Origin: Actinomucor elegans
Lineage: Eukaryota; Mucoromycota; Mucoromycetes; Mucorales; Mucoraceae
NCBI GenBank assembly: GCA_026027325.1
Contig: JAMSLZ010000004.1
Span: forward strand, 2,728,001-2,792,000
DNA length: 64,000 nucleotides
Direction of reading: 5' to 3'
The stretch's first letter is position 1, and each line of letters opens with the position of its first letter. The notes under the pieces are model-generated. The model was given only the letters and a program-made list of their open reading frames with translations. It was not told the DNA's origin and did no database searches. This document shows, one piece after another, positions 35,445-45,890 of this stretch. The translations under genes and the position numbers were made by a program.

Positions 35445-37472
35445 CTGTATATTGGACACAAAAATTGTGGCCCTTTTTTTTGATGGATTAACAAAGTTCC
35501 AGGGCTCTTATGCACAATCGCACAGGGTTTATGGCCTTGTTTCATATCTGAAGTAAATTTTTTTTCGACCCTGAGATAAAAAATTTTGCACCCAAATACT
35601 GATGGCATGGTTATGGAAGGCTTTTAGTCCAGTTCAGAGTAACATTTGATGAATAAAAACTAGAGCAAATCTAGCTATCTGTTCAACCGGCGTTTGTATT
35701 GTAAAAAAAAAAAGCTGTCACTTCGGACCGATCTCGAGTTTTAAAAGTTTATATATATACATATATATATATATATATGTATATGTATAAAAGAATATAA
35801 TCGAGATGATACCCAAAAATAAATAAAAATAAAGGCTATATCTCAATAAATTGCTGTTATAGAAGTGATTTTTGTCCTAGTCAATGAGAGCAGCCAATGA
35901 AAAGAATGCCCTGGATATCGCTTTTTTAACAGAGTAAATAACTGGCTAGTAAGAGAGCCACAACTCTTATCGAGTAAATTGAGTAACATGAAACTGATTG
36001 CTAATATTATTGCTGCTATACAAAACTAATAATGAAGAGAACTATATTGCTTTTGTGAAACGCATCTGCGTATGCAGAGGCCACTTGTCAGCGCTATCAA
36101 AAAAAAAACCACCGTTTGTCAGACAATAATAGCCATTAAGATGATTAAACACAAACGCTAGTTTAATACATTATCCGCGGAATGGCTAGTTCACTGTAAC
36201 GATCAGTGTAATCCCAACTTTATCAATAAAGTAATCCTATCACAGTGCCCTAAGGTGTAATTACTATCATATCGATGGTGATGGACCATCACCCAGCTTT
36301 TTTTTGCAGGATGCCGGGTCTTTTGTTACCTTAACCAAGGCGTCTTTTTTTTTCTTAAAAGGTCACCAAAGTGAGGGTATATATAACCAGGTTAATGGCA
36401 CAAAACTTTAATAATACGCGGATAAAAAGAGCGGAATTGACAAATAACAGGTATGAATGGCGTGCGAAGATTGACAATGGTTCGAAGGAAAAGGCGGGAG
36501 CAAAAAAAAAAAAAAAAAAAAAATCGAGATTCTTTTTCTTTACAAAGCTCATATGACAGAGCTTGGTTTTGAGTGGTTCTTTATTGCCGCAAAACGTGAG
36601 TCCGAGAACATAGTTACACATAGACATATGATGAATGGACCAAGCTATCTGAAAGTTAAAAATACGCTCTGCATGAGAGTGTACGAAAAGACCCATGTAT
36701 AAGTTGATTATCTATTTGCCTAATCCAAATACACTAGACCGTGGAACGCTAATATCTCAAAATTAGTAAGTAAGAAGAAAGAATATACTACATGTGCTCC
36801 ACATTCCTTAATCGAAAAACTGGATATTATTATGGCCTGCTTTTTCAATACACATGATGATAAGGTACATGAGTCACGATTCGTTCGTAATTGAAGCCTC
36901 TTCTTTTTTGATTGTTCCTTTATTAAGGCTTTGTACGGCTACACAAATCAATGTGCCACCGCCTTTGCATTGTGAAAAGAAAAAATATACTTGTTACATA
37001 TATGTCAGTAAAACAAGCAATTGTTTTTTTAAAAAAAAAATATATTTAGAAATAACTGGGTTTATTTCTATCTATCAAACAATATACGAGATGATATAAG
37101 CTAGTAGTACAAATAGGATAACACCTCGGCTTTTTTATATTATTTTATATACACAGTTGATAAGAACATAAGGCGGAGTAGCGATAACAGTCGGAAAAGT
37201 CGGGAAAGAGCTACATGATGAATATCTTGTAGAATCCATTGTTTTTGTATGACAAAGTAATCAGAGTAACATTAATTGCTGATTTGACTTCCAGATTGGT
37301 GTTTGAAGAAAAAGATCTTCTAGTGATTACACCCAATCACCGAATATTACAGTCAGAAGAGGTTATCTGTGTAACTGGCTCAATAAGCTTTATTACCTTG
37401 CACTCATTTTCCCACCAACTAAAAACTCCTCTTTTATTCTCTCTCTTTCTTTTTACAAAAATACAATAAAAT
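33263..37472. other. 4.2-kb gene-free stretch, the longest in the window
   Basis: No supported gene. Contents include a (TA)n run near 33861, a 29-nt poly-A followed by a possible transposon-end-like sequence at about 35413-35620, (TA)n near 35750-35790, an imperfect palindrome at 36277-36293, a poly-A run at about 36501-36522 and the promoter of the Fungal_trans gene at the right end. Frames of 60-110 codons here are driven by homopolymer runs. Confidence 0.5.
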
Positions 37473-39896
37473 ATGACTTTTGATACAGTAGAAAGATCAT
37501 CAAAACGAATTAGAGCCGGAAATGGACCTGCTGAAGACGATGATGATTGGTATATGCAATCCACCTTTGAAATACCCAATACTCTGCAGGATTACAAGTC
37601 TCCATTCGATAGATACTTTCCCTACCAGTCTTCCATGCTCTCATCTCCACCCATGGACTATGGCTTACCAACAACCCCGGCAACTGTCCCAATAGACATT
37701 CCTTACAGCAATTCAGACTACCTCGAAACTTCCAGTTTAGATGATCCTACAAACAACCTTTGGCAAGAGGATTTATCCGAATCCTTGAGTCCTATGCACC
37801 GTCACTCGACCGCCTCATTTTCTCCAATGACCAGTCATAACTCACCCCCTAAATTATTGGTCGATTCAATAGATACCTCAGAAAACCCTTTGTTGACTGA
37901 TGTGTTATCCAAAATCAAGTTCTCTTATAGTGATGTTGGCATCAACCTCGAAGCAAAAATCACAAATGCATCTGAGCTGCGATCACTGATTGATGCTTTC
38001 AGTCAACTGTGTTGTTCCAAAGATGAATCATCCGCTCAGTTACCAAACGTTACACCTGAGAATAACAGAATGGTCGATAAAATGCTGCTCTATCGCAACA
38101 AGACCAACCAAACCAAACCAGTCAACTTTTTTGCATCCACTTGTCGTCTGGGTCAAATCAGCAATCCCCATTCGAGTCTTGATTCAGTCACTCGATTGAA
38201 ACAAATAGCAGATGCTTGCATTGACACCTTTTTCACTTGCTGGGTTCGCTTCAAGCCGATCTTGAAAAAAGACGAATTCATGGCTTGGTACGAAGCGCAA
38301 GAATCACCCATGGATACACTCATCGTCAATGCGATTTGTTCCTATGTGTTTCGCCATATGGTTATTCATCATCCTCGTCCAGGTCTCACGCACTTTTTAA
38401 AAGAACAAGACAAGCTGCAAGAACAAGAAGAATACTTTTTCAGCTGCGCACGCGAATGTTTGGCTCAGTCGTTTGATACGCCTGATCGATATACTGTTGC
38501 TGCGCTCTTGTTTATGAGTACACGCGCTGAGCCTTCCAAACGCCATCATTATACTGGCATGGCTGCTTCTGCCCTTCAAGAATTGGAAATCTATCCGCGC
38601 ATGGCCAACGAAGATGTAGACTCTTATGACAAGGAAATGGATACGCGGCTCTGGTGGTTTGCCTGGGCTATTGATTTCTCTCTCTGGACTGCTGGCGCTC
38701 CCAAGAACACACCCCAACCTCGCTTTCCTGGAGAAGTAGATCTGCCTCAAGTGTTTGAACAAGACATTGATGCAGAAGAGATTGGTGTTATCATGTATAG
38801 TCATTGTCTTCGTTTATGGCAAATACAAGGTGATATTGTAGCTACATTGTATGATCAAGACAACTCCGAAATGACGGTAGAGCAGTTTACTGAATATGAC
38901 CGTCGTCTTTTGAACTTTTACAAGGGATTGCCTCAGTACTTGGTGTTTGACAGTGGATTTGAATATGGCTGTCAAGACTTGTTTTTAGCTTGCCTTCGTG
39001 TGAATGTCGAATACAATGCTACCCGTATCATCCTTCATAAACTGTTTATACCCGAGATGAATGACACAAGGCCCAGTCAAGCTTCTTTAGAATCCTTGAA
39101 CATTTGTTTGTCAACTGCCCTGAATCAATTGAGTGCTATCAAGACTTGCAATATGGCTGACGTTGGACGTTGCGCTTTTGACCGAGATGAACTATGGCGT
39201 GCCGCCGAGGTGATCTCTGTAGCCATGGATATCTATGATACCTGTGTTTCGCCAGCAGATCAGGCCAAGATCCTTGACGGTATCAAGATGGAAGACTTTA
39301 TGACTGGCCTTACAAAATCCTATGGTGTATTACAAAATACGCGTGAATTCCGTTTCTCTTGTAAGAACTGGTTCCAAGTAGCTGACTGGATTCAAGTGGA
39401 AATTCGTAGGCACCAGCTTATCGGCACCTCTACGCATTGTCCTCCAGACGACGCTCTCAAAAAGAACAAACCCGATTACTTTTTGGCTCACTTGAAACCC
39501 AATGCAATCCTTCATCCTCCTCCTGAACCATCGCCTGCTCAATTAAAGAAGAATAAAAATATATCAAAACCATCAGCATCCACTCATCATACCAAAGCAT
39601 CCATATCTAAATCTAATCATTCTCATAATAAGCAACCAAGGAAATCCATCTCCTTTCAGAATCAGTTCAGTATTCAACCACCAACCCCATCTATTTCACA
39701 ACAACAACAACAACAACAACAACAGCAGCAGCAGCAGCAGCAGCAAGATCGATCTGGTATTAATGCAAGAAAGTCTTCTTTTCAACTGCACCGCCTTTTG
39801 TACAGTTCAATGCATATATTCCACCAGATCAACAGCAACAGCAAACCAATGGCAAGAGCCCTGCTAGATTCCGCTATTTTAATCCTCGAAAAATGA
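37473..39896 (+). CDS. Fungal_trans-domain transcription regulator lacking a visible zinc cluster
   Basis: A single long frame of 807 codons. The middle homology region typical of fungal Zn2Cys6 regulators (Fungal_trans) spans about residues 230-560. It includes DACIDTFFTCWVRFKPILKK, DTLIVNAICSYVFRH, YTVAALLFMSTRAEPSKRHH, MDTRLWWFAWAIDFSLWTAG and NVEYNATRIILHKLFIPEM. No CX2CX6C zinc cluster is present before it; residues 1-100 are acidic and Ser/Pro-rich, so DNA binding, if any, would need another exon, a partner or another region. A polyQ tract (CAA then CAG) lies near the end. After it, a different frame, ending at 39934 with RFRYFNPRKMNKFLFIDEHP, looks more like the natural C-terminus than the frame given here, suggesting an indel or splice I could not place. 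Confidence 0.8.
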   Translation: MTFDTVERSSKRIRAGNGPAEDDDDWYMQSTFEIPNTLQDYKSPFDRYFPYQSSMLSSPPMDYGLPTTPATVPIDIPYSNSDYLETSSLDDPTNNLWQEDLSESLSPMHRHSTASFSPMTSHNSPPKLLVDSIDTSENPLLTDVLSKIKFSYSDVGINLEAKITNASELRSLIDAFSQLCCSKDESSAQLPNVTPENNRMVDKMLLYRNKTNQTKPVNFFASTCRLGQISNPHSSLDSVTRLKQIADACIDTFFTCWVRFKPILKKDEFMAWYEAQESPMDTLIVNAICSYVFRHMVIHHPRPGLTHFLKEQDKLQEQEEYFFSCARECLAQSFDTPDRYTVAALLFMSTRAEPSKRHHYTGMAASALQELEIYPRMANEDVDSYDKEMDTRLWWFAWAIDFSLWTAGAPKNTPQPRFPGEVDLPQVFEQDIDAEEIGVIMYSHCLRLWQIQGDIVATLYDQDNSEMTVEQFTEYDRRLLNFYKGLPQYLVFDSGFEYGCQDLFLACLRVNVEYNATRIILHKLFIPEMNDTRPSQASLESLNICLSTALNQLSAIKTCNMADVGRCAFDRDELWRAAEVISVAMDIYDTCVSPADQAKILDGIKMEDFMTGLTKSYGVLQNTREFRFSCKNWFQVADWIQVEIRRHQLIGTSTHCPPDDALKKNKPDYFLAHLKPNAILHPPPEPSPAQLKKNKNISKPSASTHHTKASISKSNHSHNKQPRKSISFQNQFSIQPPTPSISQQQQQQQQQQQQQQQQDRSGINARKSSFQLHRLLYSSMHIFHQINSNSKPMARALLDSAILILEK
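39705..39747 (+). repeat. CAA/CAG polyglutamine-coding tract
   Basis: A run of CAA codons followed by CAG codons, about 15 in all, within the Fungal_trans gene. It is the likely place for length variation between strains. Confidence 0.9.
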
Positions 39897-39934
39897 ACAA
39901 GTTTCTATTCATTGACGAACATCCTATGATGTAA

Positions 39935-40403
39935 AAAAAACAAAACAAAAAAAAATCAAAAAAAATCAAAAAAAAAATCAATCTTTTCTATTATCATTAC
40001 TACTACTACTACCGCCACTACCACCACCACCACTACTACTACTATAGCCCTTTGTATAATATATTAATATGCACATCTTTCTTTCAAGCACGCCCCTTTA
40101 CTACTATTTCTTCTTCTTAATAACTCTTATAGTCTGTATATATATATAAAATAAAAATAAAATCAGTTTTTATTATGCTTTCTTTTTTATGATCTAATAA
40201 CTTGTATACGTGCACAGGCCAATTGATTCGAGTAAAATATCTCATATCGCGTTGGAAACGTCACGCGTAATCTCAGCTGATGATTGAACCCCCGATCCAA
40301 GCAGCAACTTCATTAGCAGCACCAACCAAACAACGAAATCTCCCTTTTTTTTTTTTTTTTTTTTTTTTCCTTTTTCTTTTTCTTTATTCCACCTAATCAG
40401 ACC
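39935..40403. other. intergenic region with simple repeats
   Basis: Contains A-rich runs separated by single C residues near 39933-39980, an imperfect (ACT/ACC)n trinucleotide stretch at about 39998-40047, and a T tract of about 24 nt near 40346-40369 just upstream of the Ear1-like start. Confidence 0.7.
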
Positions 40404-41685
40404 ATGAACTCTTTTACTATCATATTTATTATTGGGGTCATTGTTTTTTTTCTTATAACCGTATTCTTATTATGTTTTACAAGGTCTTCTAACGAGCAGC
40501 CTATATCACTTGGAAACTATTCTGATATAGACGATTGGCCACTTGATTCCGAAGAGTTAATTGCTAGTTTGCCAGAAGACGCCAGACTGAGCTACGAAAG
40601 AGCCAAAAGTAAACTTGTCTGATTCAAATGAGAGCTTCGCTTGTATTGATTGATATTTGTAAAATAGTATTCCAAGATAGACATCCACCCGATAGCATAC
40701 CTACGGATATTACAGCACCTCAGTTCTTATCCATTCAGGAGAAGGGCGTATCTGCCTTTGAATTCGAGGGTGAACCCGATGCTAACGTATACGTAGCTGG
40801 TAGAACAGAGCTGCAATTTATGCATGGTGAATGTTCTATACAAACAAATTTACCCTTACCAAGACATCAAGAGGTGTATTACTGGGAGGTTTGTGCTCAT
40901 TTATTTTCAAAAAGGCTAAATCAAATGAAAATTGATTGGTAAAATCCCCCCCCCCGTCTTTTACATAGGCCAAGATGTTTGAAAAGCCTGAATCAACCAC
41001 TGTCTCTGTGGGTGTCACGACAAAGCCTTATCCGACTTGGCGATTACCAGGTAAAGTACATCATACATATGTGCATAGTATGTACACTAAACTCCCTCAT
41101 GATGGTATAATAGGTTGGAATCGTTATTCAATTGGGTACTTTTCAAACAATGGATGTAAATACTTTTCTTCTCCATTTAACGGCAAACCTTATGGTATTC
41201 CGTTCAATCATGGCGATATCATTGGTGTTGGATATAGACATAGAACTGGCACCGTATTCTTTACACGTAATGGACGAAGATTGGAAGACGCGTATACAGG
41301 CTTACGTTGGAACCTGTTCCCTACCATTGGCGCCAATGGCCCTTGTCAAGTACACGTCAATCTAGGTCAATCTGGCTTTGTGTTTGTAGAAGCCAACGTG
41401 AAAAAATGGGGATTAGCGCCATCTCAAGGCACTTTGGCCCCTCCACCACCCTATGGCATCGAAAACGATACGATCTTGTTGGCAACTGCTGGAGGTTTAT
41501 TATCGTCTTCATCTGGATCCAGTAGTAGTAGATACCAAGGCGATAATTACTCGCTTCATAGTCAAAGACCTTCAGCTACTTTAATCGCAATAGAGGATGA
41601 AGAAGTACAAGCAGATGAAGAGGATGCATCGATACCAGAACCACCACCTTATTCATCCACTCAGAGAAGCAATTTACTCGATTAG
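40404..41685 (+). CDS. Ear1/Ssh4-like Rsp5 adaptor with a SPRY domain
   Basis: Three exons (40404-40608, 40668-40888 and 40969-41685) give 380 codons; phases close exactly. An N-terminal membrane segment (FTIIFIIGVIVFFLITVFLL) is followed by a short helical region (DWPLDSEELIASLPEDARLS) and an extended stretch (EFEGEPDANVYVAGRTELQF). The SPRY domain comes next (VYYWEAKMFEKPESTTVSVG, GWNRYSIGYFSNNGCKYFSS, DIIGVGYRHRTGTVFFTRNG, LFPTIGANGPCQVHVNLGQS). Two PY motifs, PPPPYG and PPPYSS, lie in the tail and would dock a WW domain of an Rsp5/Nedd4 ubiquitin ligase. In yeast, Ear1 and Ssh4 direct endosomal and vacuolar membrane cargo to ubiquitination. The second intron carries a run of nine or ten C residues. 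Confidence 0.88.
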
Positions 41686-41822
41686 ATTGTATAAGCAATT
41701 TTTTTTCTTTTCATTATCTCTGCAGCAGTATTCCTTGTACTAGCTTCTTTGTAGTATAAATCAAGCATAATTCCATTATCATAATATATAGTAATCCTAT
41801 TGTTTCAAGTTTTATTTTATAT

Positions 41823-43154
41823 TTAAAGGTATGCCAAGACAAGAGCAGCTGATGGTACCAAATCTATATCAACACAATTAGATTTGAAGGCCCTGGAATA
41901 ATGACAAAAACATAACTTACTTAGTTCTTTTAATGATTTTTGTTGATCTTCAGAGCCAAATGTCTTTCTAGGAAATGTAGTAGACAAGGTAAATGGATTA
42001 AGACATCCTTGAGTTTGTAAAAAGGAATACACATCTGCTAAAGTAGCAGTGGCATCAAAGGTATGCGTAATGGGCCCTGATGGAGCGCGAACCTATAGAA
42101 AAAGACATGTCAATGACTGAAATAAGACTTGATTCATAACTGTGGATTGTACCTGAATTCTAGCTTCATTATAATCCTTTTTGATAGCAGGTTGACTAGA
42201 AGCAGCAGCGTCTATCTGAGCTTGAGCATGTTGAGCTTGCTTGGCTGCCTCTTTCTATCATACATTTTTTTTTTAAAAAAAATTACTTTCATAATTCAAC
42301 CTCTCGCATGTTTTTTTTTTCTTACCTTTGCTGCACGTTCTTTTTTATCCTGTTCAATCTGTGCCTTGATCTTAGCCTTGGCAATTTTTTCCTGCTCCTT
42401 CTCTCTCTTTTTCATTTCCAAGGCTTTTTTCATTTCCTTGGCTTCCAAAGCTTCCTTTGCATTGGTAATTTCTTGTCCAGCCTTTCTTCTAATCTTTTCA
42501 GCTTGTTTGCGTTCGTTGATTTCTTGCTGTTCACGCTCAGCACGTTTGGCTGCCATACGTGCTTTCAATTCAGCCAGCCTTTCCTTTTTTTCTTCTTCTG
42601 AAAGAGGCTTGATGGCTTCGGTGCTTTCGCTAAAGTTTTGATGGCCTGTACGCGTAGCATGACGTTCGGCGCCTGTGGCATCGCGAAATAACTTTTGACA
42701 ATCGTTACAAATCAAACTTTGGGCTGTTTGTTCACCGTCTTTAATTTCACCTGTTTTTTTTAATGTAAGTACGAGTGACGCGATAAAATAGGGTTATGGA
42801 GGGATGTCTTACCTTCGTCCTCGTTGGTATCAGCAGCTGAGGAAGCTGAACCTAAAGCTTGAGGTGCTGCCACTTCTTCTTCGGGCTCATCAGAGACTTC
42901 GGGATGACTTAGAATCCTATGATTTCATTAACATGAGTACTCTTGATATGAAAAAGCCTTGTTTTATTTATATATATATATACCAGTCCATAGCAGGTTG
43001 AAGCCCGGCTCCATTGGTTGCTTTCATGGCCTTTTTGCTATATAAAATCAAACGCGTTAGTATACAAATCTAGCAAAAAAATTACCAAGGCTCACTCTTA
43101 CACTTTGGCCAAAGAGAAGCCCATATCCACAAGGGTATCAATATCGTTTGCCAT
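41823..43154 (-). CDS. UBA-UBX domain protein (UBXN1/SAKS1-like)
   Basis: A multi-exon gene. The N-terminal UBA domain is MANDIDTLVDMGFSLAKV joined to KAMKATNGAGLQPAMDWIL. An acidic linker (SHPEVSDEPEEEVAAPQ) leads to a C2H2-like finger (LICNDCQKLFRDATGAERHA, with His in RTGH). A long charged coiled coil follows (EEEKKERLAELKARMAAKRA and onward to about KARIKAQIEQDKKE). The UBX domain is last (VRAPSGPITHTFDATATLAD, TTFPRKTFGSEDQQ and, after splicing, LVPSAALVLAYL). UBX domains bind the p97/Cdc48 N-domain and UBA binds ubiquitin, so the protein likely links ubiquitinated clients to Cdc48. The TTFPRKTF strand-loop carries the usual FP motif. Transcription is convergent with the Ear1-like gene, with 137 bp between stops. 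Confidence 0.87.
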
Positions 43155-44470
43155 TGTAATGTGTTTAGTATTGAAAAAAAGAGAGAAATGATAAAAGTAT
43201 TATTTTCGTCAACCGCAACGTCACAACTCACGAAACAAAGAATCCATTTTCTCAATGCATTAATCCACATAGCCCTTATACCTAAATATATTTAAGCGGG
43301 GGAGAGGAGCTTTACTGTACACAGTTTTTTATTGGAGCGAAAATTAGACAACTTGAATTTCGGAGACTTTTTTTTTTGAGATTCACCAAGGAATTGCTTT
43401 AATGTCACTCTCATGAAATAAAAACGCTGCTATTTAACAAAATTTATAAAAAGATTGTTGTAAATCAAACAACAAGAGTATTATTTTATGTAGTCTTGAA
43501 CATAATAAAGTATTTAGGATGAAGATCAATTGTTCTGGCTTTTTTTTTTAAAAAAAATACAGTTATAATTTGTATCCTTTTAACAATAAAATTATCAAAA
43601 TAAAATAAAATAAAATACGACAGCATTATTTCCTCTGTAATTCATCTATGGTTATTGTGAACTATGCCTAGAAAGCTCCATCTGCATATTCTACAAAAGG
43701 AATTAGTAGAGTAGAATCTTGGATTTACTAAAGGATTGACAGCTTTCGTGATATAATTCATATATACAATCTTATTTACGTGATACCTTTTGGCTAGCTG
43801 GAAATTTGGCGGGTTATTGATGAGAAATGTAACAGTAATAACAAGCAGCATGAGAAAAGCTCTTTTTTAAATTATATGTTCTATTCCCATTGAGAAGATC
43901 ATAAATCGAATAATGCTTGTTTCAGTTTCATGATTTCATTAATAGTAGAGAACATTACAGCCAGAGCAATGTTCTTATAAGGCAAGGCCAGAATACTTTT
44001 CAGTACGCCCCTTCTCTTTTTTATTATCTTCGAGAAAGAGATTATTCAGACATTAGTGTATAGAATGGAGGTTATGGTATATAGAGAAGAATGATATATG
44101 GTGTGTTACCCTGCCTTTCCCTGAAAGGAGCATGGGAAACTGTGCCACAACTTTTTGTTCAGCAGGCCCTGAACTAGTCAAATGGTGCAGGAAATAAAGA
44201 AATGCATCAGCTAAGCCATTTTAACCTGTCTCTCACTATAGAGTTCTTGATAAAAAATAAAAAATAAAATGCAACCCTTCGTTCTACGCGATTCTATTCC
44301 CATTGACATATTACTAGTTTTATCTCTTTATTTATTACTTTAGACACCTAAAAGTCTCACAATTATATTTCCTTTTATTTCTTTTGAAATTGATTGAAAT
44401 TGCCATCCGCTCCAATATTTATGTATACAAGTTGGATAGATATGCTTTAAAAAAAAAAGAAACGAAAGCA

Positions 44471-44478
44471 TATAAAAG
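44471..44478 (+). promoter_or_regulatory. TATA box upstream of the candidate ncRNA
   Basis: TATAAAAG lies about 36 bp before the first G of the GC-rich candidate transcript, a spacing seen at TATA-dependent Pol III and Pol II promoters. Function is inferred. Confidence 0.35.
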
Positions 44479-44506
44479 TCTAAAAAAAATATGCTTTTTT
44501 TTTTTT

Positions 44507-44805
44507 GGTAGGGAGAAGAGCCTCTATGGTTTTATTTAACGTACTCAATCTGTCGCACTGGGAGAGCAAGGCAAGATTAAAATCTTGCATGTTTTTGTTT
44601 ACCGAAATGAAGAAGATTCAAATAAGAGGAATGCAAACCTCTCCCCTCCGCCTGGAGCCCTGTGGCAGCGCCTCCAGAGGGCGATGACGACCGAACGAGT
44701 ATATTGAGTAAAGGACTGGCTAGCAACGTAGGACGAAAACAAGGAAACAAAACATTTGTTTTTGTACACTTTCTCATCGAGATTTTACATATTACTTTTT
44801 TTTTT
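44507..44805 (+). ncRNA. candidate structured non-coding RNA, class unknown
   Basis: No protein frame explains this block. Bases 44641-44700 are 70 percent GC (42 of 60) in otherwise AT-rich DNA. Three hairpins can be drawn: GCAAGATT-AA-AATCTTGC at 44571-44588 (8 bp, perfect), AGAGG/CCTCT at 44625-44642 with an 8-nt loop, and CTGGAG/CTCCAG at 44652-44657 with 44672-44677, extended by CGC/GCG with a 3-nt bulge. A TATA box lies upstream and ten T residues at 44796-44805 could terminate Pol III. I looked for U1-U6, U3, SRP, RNase P and MRP landmarks and could not match them. The strand is uncertain, since T runs also flank the other side. Confidence 0.35.
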
Positions 44806-44911
44806 CAAAGTTATTAAATACATGAAAGACAAAGAGAAGAAGGCTGGAGTGTTGGAAAATTTATAGTAAATGGCAATTCAGCAGGAATATATATTAGCTC
44901 CAACGAGAATA

Positions 44912-45170
44912 GGAAAATCAAAGCGATCACTACAATATTGACTCATCTTGGTCGTGCTTCATTAGCTTGATAAGCTCTGACTGGCCCCAACCTTCAATAG
45001 AGACAACAGAAACGATTACTCTAAGTGAAGCCAAGGATCTTATTGTTCCCTATATTGCGTTTTGTGATAATGATACTATCGATCCTCACGATATTCCACC
45101 GTCTTTAGCCCGTTTCAAACGTTACGTATTTGACTCCCTTGACACTTCTCTTTTGGCATTTAAAATATAG
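44912..45170 (+). pseudogene. coding-like ORF fragment
   Basis: A frame of about 86 codons opening after an in-frame stop, with no ATG near its start, and ending at 45170. The composition is protein-like (ITLSEAKDLIVPYIAFCDND, then DIPPSLARFKRYVFDSLDTS). It could be a terminal exon after an AG acceptor near 44911 or a gene remnant. I do not recognise a family. Confidence 0.3.
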
Positions 45171-45890
45171 CTACAGCATCTTCTTTCTCCCTTTAATGTC
45201 TTATTGATCGAAAAACACGCATACCATTTAGATTTGGATAACCATTTCACTTGTGGAATAAACGATATTCGCTAAAACCTGTATAAAGCGCTTGATCATC
45301 CTTATTATTATTTGGCTTAGAGTTGCTAAGCTCATGTTGTATTTTTCTTTGATAAAAGTCAGTTGGATTGCTCATGGAACAATGATTAAAAAAAAACCAA
45401 ATGTCTCGCTATCGTGAGAATTGTAATATCGAATGAATGCCCCATGTTTAGGTAGAGGATAGAAGAGCTGCTCATGATTACTAGATTTTCTGCTTAATCT
45501 CGGTACATTGGAAGCATCATAATTCCAGATAATTAAAGTGGAAATTATAACCAATTGTACATTGTAGAATCTAATTTAAAAATCTCGGCTCAAAATGAGT
45601 TGTGGTATCCAACAAAACAGCAAGATATATCATCTACTTGGAACTTGTTCAAAATAATTGTATAATACTATCATTATAGCAATTATCAGGTGATTCCATA
45701 AAACTTATAGCTTTCACTGCATCTTATTCAAAAACTGAAACAAAAATTATGATATATATATGTAAATTTTATTCTTCCAACAAAAATAAAAGATCAAACT
45801 AAAGGGGAAAGCCTTTCTAGTCGTATGTCCTTTGTATTTTTTTTTTTTTATATTCTATAGTTTTGTTTCAAGAAAAAAGGGACAGGAAAC

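Larger units (their letters stand above)
43155..45890. other. 2.7-kb stretch without a protein gene
   Basis: Left part is the promoter of the UBX gene. It includes a candidate structured ncRNA (44507-44805) and a coding-like ORF fragment (about 44912-45170), listed separately. The rest is AT-rich DNA with A and T runs; near 45585 a short piece (AATCTCGGCTCAAAATGAGT) resembles the tail of the dispersed repeat. Confidence 0.5.

Noticed and set aside
35211..36696. Several minus-strand frames with Phe-rich cores.
   Set aside because: The Phe runs are translations of poly-A/T tracts; flanking residues do not form a domain.
40260..40330. A GATTGAACCCCCGATCC stretch that recalls a tRNA T-arm on the opposite strand.
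   Set aside because: No D-arm, anticodon stem or acceptor stem can be drawn around it at the right distances.
42129..42641. A 170-codon plus-strand frame rich in Leu, Phe and Ser.
   Set aside because: It is the complement of the Lys/Glu/Ala-rich coiled coil of the UBX protein and only mimics a membrane protein.
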